Source: Phoronis australis
Lineage: Eukaryota > Phoronida > Phoronidae
Direction: 5' to 3'
DNA length: 64,000 nucleotides
Assembly (NCBI GenBank): GCA_002633005.1
Contig: NMRA01000042.1
Span: forward strand, 484,770 to 548,769
The position numbers and the translations under genes are program-made. Position 1 is the stretch's first letter. The number at the start of each line of letters is the position of its first letter. The notes under the pieces are model-generated. The model saw only the letters and a program-made list of their open reading frames with translations, was not told where the DNA came from and searched no databases. Below, one piece after another: positions 58,901-64,000 of this stretch.

Positions 58901-59544
58901 GTAATTCATTTCTCAATTACTATGAACTGTCTGTCTTCTCCTGACGTGGAATTCGTTTCTTATCAGCAGCGTTCCACTGTCACGAACAAGTGTTCTTGAC
59001 AGAAAAACGAATTTTAATGTTTGAGAAGAGAGCTGTTTGTGAGAATATGACTGTGTTTACGGAAAATGTTCTTAATAAGAAAGCCTTTACAGTGCAAAAG
59101 TTGGATCTCGTCGGGCTTTAAATTTCCAATTGCTTACAGCTAGGTTGGGCACTTAGAATACTGTAATACTGTAAAAATGTTTTTGCAGGTGGTTTGTCAA
59201 CTGGCGGTATAGTTGGCATCGTTATAGGTGTCCTTGTTGCGGTTGGCTTGATCTCTTTTCTGTCCTGGTTCTGTTGGGGCCGGGAGACCGGTGGTTCACC
59301 GACAACTGCAGCTCCACAGCCGTCTCATGTTTACGACAATCCCCAACGAGTTACTGACGTAGAGCGGCCAAAGGCAACACCTTCTGCACCAGCTGCTTTT
59401 GGGGAAGTTGGGCATGGCATGGATTCTCGCAATCAAATTTACCCACAACCGTCGCAGTTATACAACGCAAACGCGGCAACAGTTGATTTAGAGTATCACC
59501 CACCCGATAGCCAGCCACCACCTTATGAATTTCACAAATGGTAA
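22758..59544 (+). CDS. CACHD1-like VWA/Cache membrane protein (alpha2delta superfamily)
   Basis: Twenty-four coding exons join into 3,645 bp (1,214 aa plus stop), close to human CACHD1 (about 1,270 aa). CACHD1 and the alpha2delta subunits are cell-surface partners of voltage-gated calcium channels. Seen in order: signal peptide (residues 1-24, LALFLCSG core); N-terminal helical region with VWA_N/Cache-like part (25-197); RPWY at 198-201; VWA domain (about 211-385) with complete MIDAS residues D217-x-S219-x-S221, T302 and D336; first Cache region (about 390-615); second Cache region including another RPWY (about 660-860); Cys-rich region (about 890-1090) ending in a PSI-like C-x5-CHWC-x3-C; one membrane helix (about 1103-1125); and an 89-residue Pro-rich cytoplasmic tail with PPPY at 1206-1209. 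Every splice junction keeps phase. The order and the membrane tail favour CACHD1 over GPI-anchored alpha2delta. The exon 22-23 junction is the least certain. Introns are 0.07-3.9 kb and rich in transposon relics. Confidence 0.85.
22914..27249 (+). other. CACHD1-like introns 1 and 2
   Basis: These introns flank the short exon 2 and hold little of note: a 25-bp direct duplication near 24388-24432, a ~50-bp direct duplication near 25290-25380, and a GGCGGATTTAGG-family fragment near 25402-25470. The open frame at 25544-25765 has no recognised motif. Confidence 0.6.
24685..24747 (+). CDS. CACHD1-like exon 2
   Basis: A 63 bp exon between acceptor TTGAAG and donor GAG|GTAAGC, phase 0 on both sides. 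It encodes DKYDENPYNVETLKGDLLIQ plus E, an amphipathic helical stretch. It is short, and is supported by good splice sites and frame continuity. Confidence 0.65.
27250..27414 (+). CDS. CACHD1-like exon 3
   Basis: Acceptor CATCACAG and donor TCCAAG|GTGAGT bound 165 bp, phase 0. It encodes a charged helix (ADRFKNNIDVVRKLRDRVV) and TECCRLP. The helix corresponds to the N-terminal region that precedes the VWA_N part in alpha2delta proteins. Confidence 0.8.
27813..28021 (+). CDS. CACHD1-like exon 4 (VWA_N/Cache-like part)
   Basis: Acceptor TTTCTTTAG; 209 bp, phase 0 to 2. It encodes NLNWQYFGTEQGIYYNYPAF, equivalent to the alpha2delta W-x-Y/F-G-x-x-x-G-x-x-x-Y-x-PA segment. The donor is a GC type (ACAG|GCAAGT). 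The join to the next exon restores HRYRPWY, the conserved motif, so the GC donor is well supported. Confidence 0.85.
28492..30032 (-). mobile_element. Decayed hAT-type transposon with BED-finger remnant
   Basis: Ends AGGGATGCAACGACC (28492) and, inverted, GGGCAGCAACG (30032) are followed by CGATTCGATT-like subterminal repeats, as in many hAT elements. On the minus strand at 29695-29513 a frame reads RTQYFGFRSANDFQKGTCKL followed by CLK. This resembles the W/Y-x-x-F-x-F ... C-x-x-C start of a BED zinc finger. The rest of a transposase is not found. It sits in the intron before the MIDAS exon. Confidence 0.55.
30189..30348 (+). CDS. CACHD1-like exon 5 (VWA domain, MIDAS start)
   Basis: 160 bp, phase 2 to 0. 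It encodes RPWYVEALTPLPKDVVIVID, then KSGSMSG, which gives the DxSxS metal-ion-dependent adhesion site (D217, S219, S221), and ETLNPKDR. Acceptor CAATAAAG has a weak pyrimidine tract; donor CAGG|GTAAGT is strong. Confidence 0.92.
31488..31716 (+). CDS. CACHD1-like exon 6 (VWA domain)
   Basis: 229 bp, phase 0 to 1, acceptor GATTTCAG, donor AAAGAG|GTAGCC. It encodes VGVAAFSSAV and TDGGGTAYVPPLNKAFDFF. T302 in GGGT is the second MIDAS coordinating residue. Confidence 0.92.
32583..32711 (+). CDS. CACHD1-like exon 7 (VWA domain)
   Basis: 129 bp, phase 1 to 1, acceptor GTTTTGCAG, donor TCAG|GTTAGT. It encodes KVILFLTDGVPQESQTQIV and NNEVIVFTYGLGSG. D336 of LTDG is the third MIDAS residue. Confidence 0.92.
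32925..33781. mobile_element. Long foldback (palindromic) element
   Basis: About 0.86 kb whose two halves are inverted copies (for example GGTATGACACTC at about 32978 and GAGTGTCATACC near 33705; ACACAAAAACC near 33160 and its inverse near 33350). The centre is near 33255. The 171-codon open frame across it is an artefact of the inverted arms. Confidence 0.85.
33513..33698. mobile_element. MITE nested in the right arm of the foldback element
   Basis: TAGAATTGACCTATCGC at the left and its inverse GCGATAGGTCAATTTCTA at the right bound 186 bp. This segment is missing from the left arm, so it inserted after the foldback formed. Confidence 0.75.
34275..34330 (+). CDS. CACHD1-like exon 8
   Basis: A 56 bp exon between acceptor ATTTCAG and donor CGG|GTAAGG, phase 1 to 0. 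It encodes VSDGPKTILTEMTKTGNR, the last helix of the VWA fold. The next exon gives HGHFTHVENPSKLR, as in the family. Confidence 0.82.
35304..35439 (+). CDS. CACHD1-like exon 9
   Basis: 136 bp, phase 0 to 1, acceptor ATTGTTTCAG, donor AAAA|GTAAGT. It encodes HGHFTHVENPSKLRSAMSSY and then ATPYIDAFSK. This is the link from VWA to the first Cache domain; ENPSKLRSAM is equivalent to the I-P-S-x-x-x-I segment of alpha2delta. Confidence 0.88.
36684..36797 (+). CDS. CACHD1-like exon 10 (first Cache region)
   Basis: 114 bp, phase 1 to 1, acceptor CCTCTTAG, donor GAAAG|GTGAGA. It encodes LITSIVLPVHVNGKLVGVVG followed by GDLNMAELLGDITYF, a typical Cache strand pattern with the G-V-x-G-x-D turn. Confidence 0.9.
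37683..37801. repeat. 30-bp tandem repeat, four copies
   Basis: Units of GTACCATTGGGGCTCAGATA plus about 10 bases, alternating GGGGCTC and GGAGCTC variants. It lies 70 bp before the acceptor of exon 11. A frame through it repeats every 10 residues but is not coding. Confidence 0.92.
37868..38021 (+). CDS. CACHD1-like exon 11 (first Cache region)
   Basis: 154 bp, phase 1 to 2, acceptor TTTTACAG, donor CCCG|GTGAGT. It encodes FSYAFMADQFGRTLMHPYLP, corresponding to the Y-x-F-x-x-D-x-x-G-x-x-L-x-HP motif shared by alpha2delta and CACHD1, then IVVHISKLEPGASEVLASMA. Confidence 0.92.
38324..39404. mobile_element. Element with long imperfect terminal inverted repeats
   Basis: About 1.08 kb; ends share ATCAAGGAGTGTA and GGAGAGTTCACT, with weaker similarity (ACTAGCGC, GGTGAA) reaching about 110 bp inward. 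The middle contains a duplicated GGTTCAACACCCATTTGGC-like segment (38825 and 38903). No transposase is seen. Confidence 0.7.
40314..40377. repeat. Strong hairpin, ~25-bp stem
   Basis: GCCCGGTGCCTAATGTAAGA at the left pairs with TCTGACATTAGGCACCGGGC at the right, with a 14-base loop rich in CTCGAAC/GACTC. It may be a tiny MITE or a folded transcript; intronic. Confidence 0.85.
41224..41495 (+). CDS. CACHD1-like exon 12
   Basis: The longest internal exon (272 bp), phase 2 to 1, acceptor ATGACTTCAG, donor TCAG|GTAGGG. It encodes RGETGSKQLSRSISLSRGVT and VTYNWAPIDGTNFSVCAVIA. The Y-x-WAP-x-x-x-T-x-FS-x-C strand pair is characteristic of the family. Confidence 0.9.
41623..43690 (+). mobile_element. 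Modular CTCF-motif repeat, longest forward array
   Basis: It begins with TTTTTATGCGCCCACATATT and ends with the stem-loop CAACGCTCCACGTTGCTCTTG. The start block is duplicated at 41991. Inside are alternating ~200 bp modules, each with a CTGTATCT start, an ATGAAATTTGGCA core and a GCCCCCTAGTGGC-type box (perfect CTCF-consensus matches at 42189, 42334, 43043 and 43577). A 95-base gap (42456-42550) interrupts it. It lies in the intron between exons 12 and 13. Confidence 0.8.
42456..42550. other. Assembly gap (95 N)
   Basis: Unknown bases within the modular repeat. Confidence 0.99.
43748..44157. mobile_element. MITE with GGTTGCATGAA ends
   Basis: 410 bp bounded by GGTTGCATGAAACAGTCCC and the inverted GGGACTACTTCATGCAACC. 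Inner repeats TAGGGAATCAACTAAG and CTTAGGGAACTTAAC also mirror each other. Confidence 0.75.
44160..45393 (+). other. Rest of CACHD1-like intron 12
   Basis: AT-rich. It includes one further copy of the family stem-loop end (TTTCAACGCTTAAGCTTTGC, 44343) and otherwise nothing recognised. Confidence 0.6.
45394..45530 (+). CDS. CACHD1-like exon 13
   Basis: 137 bp, phase 1 to 0, acceptor CATTTTAG, donor TTCAAG|GTCAGT. It encodes SSCVKFSPYAFLKPFNYLLR and NKADIDGYDLYLRGKSTTNP, linking the two Cache regions. Confidence 0.87.
45824..45996 (+). CDS. CACHD1-like exon 14 (second Cache region)
   Basis: 173 bp, phase 0 to 2, acceptor GCTTGCAG, donor CCTTG|GTAAGA. It encodes NVKSAVALSEVVEQFWKKK and FIVWRYFGTIEGAMRFFPAT, then YDHTVRPW. 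This is the second copy of the W-x-Y-FG-x-x-x-G-x-x-R-x-x-PA and RPWY pattern. Confidence 0.92.
46681..46729. repeat. (GT)n/(GTGC)n microsatellite
   Basis: A 49-bp alternating tract in the intron before exon 15. Confidence 0.92.
46775..47540 (+). mobile_element. Modular CTCF-motif repeat, forward copy
   Basis: It starts at TTTTTATGTGCTCACATGCA and contains four degenerate modules with boxes such as GTGCACCCTAGTGGCAG (47237). Confidence 0.7.
47686..47796 (+). CDS. CACHD1-like exon 15 (second Cache region)
   Basis: 111 bp, phase 2 to 2, acceptor CGTTTCAG, donor GGAAG|GTGAGT. It encodes YKRTLAHRGKNVLSAPYKDN then WGSGYLVTLSRTVFQG. RPWY-x-x-x-x-x-x-x-x-x-x-x-x-S-x-PY-x-D is typical of Cache domains. 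Confidence 0.92.
47842..48065. repeat. GGCGGATCTAGG-family fragment
   Basis: AGTGGCGGATCTAGG followed by G- and C-rich stretches, like the ends of 20472-20794 and 53365-53687. The right end is not found. Confidence 0.45.
48095..48165 (-). ncRNA. tRNA-derived SINE-like fragment
   Basis: On the minus strand TGGTGCAGTGGTAAAGCACG resembles a Pol III A box, and GAGTACGAGTCCG, about 45 bases later, a B box. The anticodon arm does not fold well, so it is not a functional tRNA. Confidence 0.45.
48897..49010 (+). CDS. CACHD1-like exon 16 (second Cache region)
   Basis: 114 bp, phase 2 to 2, acceptor GTATTGCAG, donor ATAT|GTAAGT. It encodes DDLVAGVIGTDFTLGSFYNK, the V-A-G-V-x-G-x-D-x-x-x-x-x-F strand and helix of a Cache domain. 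Confidence 0.9.
49745..50683. mobile_element. piggyBac-type MITE
   Basis: 939 bp with inverted ends AAGGTTATCTCCAAC / GTTGGAGATAACCTT and TTAA on both flanks (49741-49744, 50684-50687), the classic piggyBac target duplication. It is internally AT-rich with no transposase frame. It lies in the intron between exons 16 and 17. Confidence 0.88.
51463..51556 (+). CDS. CACHD1-like exon 17 (second Cache region)
   Basis: 94 bp, phase 2 to 0, acceptor GTATTATAG, donor AACAAG|GTGTGT. It encodes CFVIDDSGFLVMHEDFVKDG, the C-x-x-ID-x-x-G-x-x-x-x-H strand pair of the Cache fold. Confidence 0.9.
52776..52871 (+). CDS. CACHD1-like exon 18
   Basis: 96 bp, phase 0 to 0, acceptor CATTCCAG, donor TGGAGA|GTAAGT. 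It encodes LPSIAYELIQKGYLKQEACL and VKYNSYWR, the E-P-x-V-x-x-x-L-x-x-x-G-x-L-x-x-x-x-C helix that follows the second Cache domain. Confidence 0.88.
53365..53687. mobile_element. hAT-like MITE (CAGTGGCGGATTTAGG ends)
   Basis: 323 bp with ends CAGTGGCGGATTTAGGGG and CCCGGATCCACCCCTG. G-run and C-run subterminal tracts match 20472-20794. Confidence 0.65.
53857..53979 (+). CDS. CACHD1-like exon 19
   Basis: 123 bp, phase 0 to 0, acceptor TTTTTACAG, donor GTGAG|GTAAAT. It encodes VTLSGRYSGNRFVLEYVAN and TNIYLGVYKKDKN, ending in FCSCE. The G-x-Y/F-x-L-x-x-V-x-x-TN-x-x-L-x-V pattern is seen in CACHD1/alpha2delta relatives. Confidence 0.85.
54385..55980 (+). mobile_element. Modular CTCF-motif repeat, forward array
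   Basis: It starts at TTTTTATGCGTCCACATATA and ends near the stem-loop CAACGCTCGGCGTTGGTCTTG (55931). Perfect CTCF-consensus matches at 54714-54726 and 54855-54867; a weaker one near 55313. It fills most of the intron between exons 19 and 20. Long open frames here are module artefacts. Confidence 0.78.
56079..56188 (+). CDS. CACHD1-like exon 20 (Cys-rich)
   Basis: 110 bp, phase 0 to 2, acceptor ATCACTAG, donor ACAAG|GTGAGC. It encodes KCKKWAQQPRGCECPCNHRA, a compact Cys cluster expected to be disulfide-bonded outside the cell. Confidence 0.82.
56380..57640 (+). mobile_element. Modular CTCF-motif repeat, degenerate forward copy
   Basis: A palindromic start (CCCAAATATACAAATGTGGG near 56837) and modules with ACACCCCCTAGTGGCC (56417) and GCACCCTAGTGGC (57541). 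More diverged than the other forward arrays. Confidence 0.65.
57817..57942 (+). CDS. CACHD1-like exon 21 (Cys-rich)
   Basis: 126 bp, phase 2 to 2, acceptor TTATTCAG, donor AAGAC|GTAAGT. It encodes RPACTPRAPANFLSITEEES and KRCVDNKCPEKNNK. Confidence 0.82.
58206..58395 (+). CDS. CACHD1-like exon 22 (3' end uncertain)
   Basis: Acceptor TTCTAATAG; phase 2 in. It encodes TLRFRLYLVSPISCPHALSG, then a hydrophobic stretch (VLLIIMFLPYGASVL). The chosen donor CAG|GTGTTC gives phase 0, which fits the next acceptor at 58468. Other possible donors inside (GAG|GTGTCG at phase 0, CACA|GTTTGT at phase 2) would shorten the exon, so its end is not settled. Confidence 0.55.
58469..58640 (+). CDS. CACHD1-like exon 23 (PSI-like Cys motif)
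   Basis: Acceptor CGATTTGCAG, donor TCTG|GTGAGA, phase 0 to 1. It encodes DRCGSNRDSRRACISF and RRCIAFTGCHWCDGSC, a PSI-like cysteine pattern next to the membrane. The part at 58510-58556 looks like a polypyrimidine tract ending in TTTCAG, so the exon may really start at 58557. That start needs a phase-2 donor upstream, which is not clearly present. Confidence 0.6.
58641..58792 (+). CDS. Possible alternative C-terminus of the CACHD1-like protein
   Basis: If the donor at 58640 is not used, the frame stays open for 50 codons and encodes EITDIVIACIAFVVVIEFI, a second candidate membrane helix, followed by basic residues and a short polar tail ending NPAFSY. This could be a retained-intron or alternative terminal exon, or chance. 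No poly(A) signal is obvious close behind it. Confidence 0.3.
59189..59544 (+). CDS. CACHD1-like exon 24 (membrane helix, cytoplasmic tail, stop)
   Basis: Acceptor GTTTTTGCAG, phase 1, stop TAA at 59542-59544. It encodes a glycine-rich single-pass helix (GGIVGIVIGVLVAVGLISFL), then WFCWGRE and an 89-residue Pro/Tyr-rich tail with YDNP and a C-terminal PPPYEF. PPxY is a known ligand for WW domains such as those of NEDD4 ligases; whether it acts so here is inferred. Confidence 0.88.
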
Positions 59545-60323
59545 AAAACTTTGTGAATGTTAGAGACTGTGCCACGTCTTTGTAATTAAGCTCATTAGTG
59601 AAGTAATGAGTATTCGTGAAGTGGAGACTTGGCCATAATCTATGATATCAATTGTTTTGCATTCAGGCAAAGTAGCAAGTGTGATTTTTACTGTTTTCTA
59701 GTAGAATACGTTTCCTCACTTGACATTTGAGGTGTGTGCAATTCATTTTTATCCTAAAACTTGGTATGTAAACACCCACGTCCAGGGTTGCATTCTGTAG
59801 ATGCTAGAATCTCGTGAAAACGCTGTGTTGACAAGTATAGTACCAAAATCTTCGTAAATGTAGCATTTGCTTAGTCATATATGCTCAATCAATTCTTAAA
59901 CAAACAAACTTGAGTTCCGGTAGCCATTAAAGGATCGCCATAAAACTGGACTCTAGTGCTTCGTTACTTATTCAGATGAGAAGTAGTACGCAGGCTTGAA
60001 AAGCACGATCTGTCCGTTGTTGCTGGAACCTGTGGCGGGCCCATGATACAGGCGACTTTTTGAGCACGTTGACAGTCTCAGTTGAATAACACTAACCGAT
60101 TGTTAGTTCTTCATAATCATAAGTAAACAAGCTGAGATTTAAGTCTAAAATCTGCAAATACAATACGACGATAAGTTATTCAGTTGAGTCGAAAATATTA
60201 GGACATAAGTTGATACTTCGCCGACTTCAGATATCTTTCAAACCATGTCACTGACACATACTTAAACCCGCCGCCGGCAACGGAGGTAAGAGGACTACGG
60301 TTCAATCGTAAATAAGTCCTCAA

Positions 60324-60329
60324 AATAAA
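60324..60329 (+). terminator. Candidate poly(A) signal of the CACHD1-like gene
   Basis: First AATAAA found after the stop codon at 59544. It would give a 3' UTR of about 0.8 kb. Another AATAAA at 61221-61226 is an alternative. Confidence 0.3.
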
Positions 60330-60980
60330 ATATTTTGCAAAAAAGTAAAAGCGTAAGGCTTCGAAGGTCATTATAGATTACAAGTAACAATCACAATCCA
60401 TAAATACACGGGAACATGGCGATCTACGTTCACAACAAACCAAGGGATGAAAATCATGAATATGTCTGCCATATTCTTCATGGATGTTCACGAATTTTGG
60501 CAATACGTTTTATTATTGTCACAGACGGATTTGACTTATGGAGCATCCTCTAGTGCCTTTTTATTTTTTGTATCACATCATAGTAATAAACGCCTTTGTC
60601 GTGGGCGCATCTTTGCCATGCATATATTGTCCTTTCATTTTACTCTATCGGAAGAAATGTTCGAGTTTTTTTTTAAACAAGCCTAGTAGACACTACTAAT
60701 TTTCTATGAAGTTCGCAGGCGGACCATCATCATAGTTGTAAGTTCTAGGTTGAGACTCCAAAAGTACGTGCTATCTCACTTCCTGCCTCAGTGGATAATG
60801 TTGGAACGATACCATGTTCACCAACGAGGAGGACGCGTTCTTTCCACAAAACTTGACCATTTCTGCTCATATGGCCATTTTTGTTTTTATTTTTTCGAAA
60901 ATCTTGAAATATAACTTAATCGACGGCTTTAGGCTCTGGGAGAATGCTCGTTGTAAGCTCTGGTCACAGTCGTTCCGACA

Positions 60981-61168
60981 CAGTGTATTGCTTAAATGTA
61001 TGTCTGTGGTCCTTTTAGGGTCTCCCTATCAGGGAACACCACTCACAGTGTATTGTTGTGTGTTTGCGGTCCTGTGAGGGTCTCCTTATCAAGCAATATC
61101 ACTTACAGTGTATTCAATTGTTGAGAGTTTGCGGTCCTGTTAGGGTCTCCTTATCAAGGAATATCACT
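60981..61168. repeat. 60-65 bp tandem repeat, three copies
   Basis: Units begin CAGTGTATT at 60981, 61046 and 61106 and share GGGTCTCC-TATCA and CACT-CACAGTG blocks. Confidence 0.85.
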
Positions 61169-62619
61169 TGTGATTTGAGTGTGTTATATTGCAATGTGTA
61201 CATGTGTATGTGTTTGGTTAAATAAAAATATTTCTACAAATGAAACTGAGATAAGTTATGTATGATAAGCAAACTACAAAGAATATTCACGTTCCGATCG
61301 GTGATCACAGTCAATATTTTAGTAGGCCCTATACAAAATGTCTGACAACGTTAACTGCAATCAACAGAGCCTCCAGGACCAGACCATTACTTAACGAAAT
61401 GTGTTGAAAATAGTGACCAATTTTGAAGTCGTTGAGTCGCGCAAACCATGATTTCTGAATCGTGTGTTCTATCAGGCAGGCGTGCCGACCAACGGCGCTA
61501 TTTTTCATGAACACGTTTATTTTTTAACGAGCCATACTTCTTTTCTCCTCCACCGCAGTAAGTTCTTTCGAGCATATTTGAATTGCAACAGACAAGAGGC
61601 GCGGATACGTACTCGGTAGGCCAACAGTGTGTAAAATAACTCGGTACGGGAGTCTGTTCGTGTGAAAGGGACGATTTCGTGAGAAAATGCAAAAGGCTTA
61701 CGATTCATGACGGAAAGCGCACTCAGAAAAGGATTTCATTGCATGAGAGTGTAATACCAGCTCGTGAAAAAATAACTTATTCCATGAGAAAAGAATGTTG
61801 TTTGTGAGAACGTTCTTGCTGTTCATCAAATACGAAGAGTGGCTACCGTGGAATAACACCTTTCGTCGGACAGAAACTGCCGCAATATTCGTAAATAAGG
61901 CTTAAATTCCGACAGCCCCGTAATACGTGCGCGACCTCATTTTGTGTAAGTTTACAAAAAATACCATTCTTTAAAACAAATATGAGAGATTCCGACCATG
62001 GAAACTGGAATCTGATCCTCCACGAATACTACGGCTTCACTTGTAAAGTGTATAGACTCCCGGGTTACTGTGTCCATGTCCAATCCAACACGAATGTCTT
62101 GACTGCCCCTAAAAGATATCGATTTGATTAATTAGATTTTTCTGAAGGCGTGTGCCTTTACTGCAAATTCGTTTTAAGCTAGATTGTAAGCAGATCACTT
62201 GTAGTTTTTCAACTTAGCAAGCAAAGTTAGACAAATTGCCGTCTTTTGAGTAATCTCTCGTACGATATATAGCGGCCTGCTTTGGCACGAAGTCTTGCAA
62301 CCTTGGGTGAATCCCCGTTGTGCAGTAACAAGTCAAGACCGTGACGCCGCTGAAAGAGGGATATAAGCCCACTTTGATTTTATCTGGTAAAGGATATCTT
62401 CTTTTAGTCAAATACGCTTGTGCATCACGTCAGAGGAGTACCGGTAGGGTGGAGAGCATAATAAAAATTATTACCTGGTATACCCAAATGAACGGACGGG
62501 TGTTCGTAAACCTAACGGTATTACTTACCCGGTTCAATCAGTTCAATCATACATTTCATAGTCGTGTTGAATTATAGCGAATAGATGCAGATAAAGAGAC
62601 GTGGTCATTGATAACGATT

Positions 62620-64000
62620 GGCTGGGGCCCGCCTAAGTGCTACGCCCGGGCCTGCCTGCGCTGCCTCCGGCAGCTTGGCCGAGGCCCGCCTAAGTGCTAC
62701 GCCGGAGCCTGCGTGCGCTGCCTCCGGCAGCTCGGCTGAGGCCCGCCTAAGTGCTACCCCGGAGCCTGCCTGCGCTGCCTCCGGCAGCTCGCCGGCTGAG
62801 GCCAGCCTAACTGCTACGCCGGAGCCTGCCTGCGCTGCCTCTGTCAGCTCGGCTGAGGCCCGCCTAAGTGTTACGCCGGAGCCTGCCTGCGCTGCCTCCG
62901 GCAGCTCGGCTGAGGCCCGCCTAAGTGCTACGCCGGAGCCTGCCTGCGCTGCCTCCGGCAGCTTGTCTGAGGCCCGCCTAAGTGCTACGCCGGAGCGGGC
63001 CTGCGCTGCCTCCGGCAGCTCGGCTGAGGCCCGCCTATGTGCTACGCCGGAGCCTCATGTGCCTGCGCTGCCCCCGGCAGCTCGCCGGCTGAGGCCCACC
63101 TAAGTGCTACGCCTGAGCCAGCCTGCGCTGCCTCAGGCAGCTCGGCTGAGGCCCGTCTAAGTGTTACGCCGGAGCCTGCCTGCGCTGCCTCCGGCAGCTT
63201 GGCTGAGGCCCGCCTAAGTGCTACGCCCGGGCCTGCCTGCGCTGCCTCCGGCAGCTTGGCTGAGGCCCGCCTAAGTGCTACGCCCGGGTCTGCCTGCGCT
63301 GCCTCCGGCAGCTTGGCTGGGGCCCGCCTAAGTGCTACGCCCGGGCCTGCCTGCGCTGCCTCCGGCAGCTTGACTGGGGCCCGCCTAAGTGCTACGTCCG
63401 GGCCTGCCTGCGCTGCCTCCGGCAGCCTGGCCGAGGCCCGCATAAGTGCTGCGCCGGAGCTTGCCTGCGCTGCCTCCGGCAGCTTGGCCGAGGCCCGCCT
63501 AAGTGCTACGCCGGAGCCTGCGTGCGCTGACTCCGGCAGCTCGGCTGAGGCCCGCCTAAGTGCTACGCCGGAGCCTGCCTGCGCTGCCTCCGGCAGCTCG
63601 CCGGCTGAGGCCAGCCTAAGTGCTACGCCGGAGCCTGCCTGCGCTGCCTCTGTCAGCTCGGCTGAGGCCCGCCTAAGTGTTACGCCGGAGCCTGCCTGCG
63701 CTGCCTCCGGCAGCTAGGCTGAGGCCCGCCTAAGTGCTACGCCGGAGCCTGCCTGCGCTGCCTCCGGCAGCTCGTCTGAGGCCCGCCTAAGTGCTACGCC
63801 GGAGCGGGCCTGCGCTGCCTCCGGCAGCTCGGCTGAGGCCCGCCTAAGTGCTACGCCGGAGCCTCATGTGCCTGCGCTGCCCCCGGCAGGTCGGCTGAGG
63901 CCCACCTAAGTGCTACGCCTGAGCCAGCCTGCGCTGCCTCCGGCAGCTCGCCGGCTGAGGCCAGCCTAAGTGCTACGCCGGAGCCTGCCTGCGCTGCCTC
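62620..64000. repeat. GC-rich 57-bp minisatellite with 809-bp higher-order period
   Basis: At least 24 units of 57-60 bp (core CCTGCGCTGCCTCCGGCAGC and CGCCTAAGTGCTACGCC) run off the window edge. Because 57 is a multiple of three, long open frames appear on both strands (repeat EARLSATPEPACAASGSSA), but insertions of 5 bp break them and no start or splice context supports a gene. Variant markers recur at exactly 809 bp. Confidence 0.95.

Larger units (their letters stand above)
59545..62619. other. 3' flank of the CACHD1-like gene
   Basis: No further coding exon is supported. It holds fragments of the modular repeat (about 60440-60900) and a tandem repeat at 60981-61168. Open frames of 60-90 codons lack motifs. 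Confidence 0.6.

Noticed and set aside
24685-59544. Assignment to a canonical alpha2delta (CACNA2D) gene
   Set aside because: The protein ends with a true membrane helix and a long cytoplasmic tail, unlike the short GPI-anchored alpha2delta C-terminus; the length fits CACHD1 better.
62618-63717. Long Ala/Ser/Pro repeat frames (161 and 226 codons) and a 133-codon frame on the other strand
   Set aside because: They follow from a 57-bp repeat unit and are broken by a 5-bp insertion; no start context, splice sites or non-repeat coding sequence.

Overview
The window looks like nuclear DNA from an invertebrate animal. It has AT-rich, intron-rich genes, many decayed DNA-transposon relics, microsatellites and two assembly gaps (3837-4227 and 42456-42550). 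A lancelet or acorn worm would fit, but no feature fixes the species, so this is inference. Almost all open frames longer than 60 codons are shadows or repeats. The real genes were found by reading exons, splice sites and phases by eye.

Three protein genes are supported. (1) On the minus strand from about 16.12 kb to beyond the left edge lies an ACBD3/GCP60 orthologue, the acyl-CoA-binding-domain Golgi scaffold. Five coding exons are visible (16123-15970, 12734-12593, 11279-11139, 10100-9984, 3360-3205). One more exon is probably hidden in the gap at 3837-4227, and the C-terminal GOLD-domain exons lie outside the window. (2) On the plus strand, head-to-head with it, is a two-exon bZIP factor of the ATF3/JDP2/Fos class (17173-17382 joined to 19018-19344, 178 aa). 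It has a TATA box and two Rel/kappaB-like sites around the start. (3) On the plus strand, 21.75-59.54 kb is a complete 24-exon gene for a CACHD1-like relative of the calcium-channel alpha2delta subunits. It encodes 1,214 aa: signal peptide, VWA domain with intact MIDAS, two Cache regions, a cysteine-rich stretch, one membrane helix and a cytoplasmic tail ending near a PPPY motif.

The rest is repeat-rich. A modular repeat family fills 0-3.1, 5.9-7.3, 14.2-14.5, 41.6-43.7, 46.8-47.5, 54.4-56.0 and 56.4-57.6 kb. Its modules carry near-perfect CTCF-type consensus sites, and its 3' end is a conserved stem-loop. Separate relics include a piggyBac-type MITE with TTAA duplications, a Harbinger-like MITE with TAA duplications, a CAGGGCTTGG family with an exact TTATAA duplication, a hAT relic with a BED-finger remnant, a foldback element with a second MITE nested in it, and several smaller inverted-repeat elements. 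The window ends in a GC-rich 57-bp minisatellite with an 809-bp higher-order period.

Human ACBD3, ATF3 and CACHD1 are all on chromosome 1, so the gene order here may preserve part of an ancient linkage group. The strongest leads are the CTCF-like repeat family, a possible alternative membrane-anchored C-terminus of the CACHD1-like protein, and the shared ACBD3/bZIP promoter interval.
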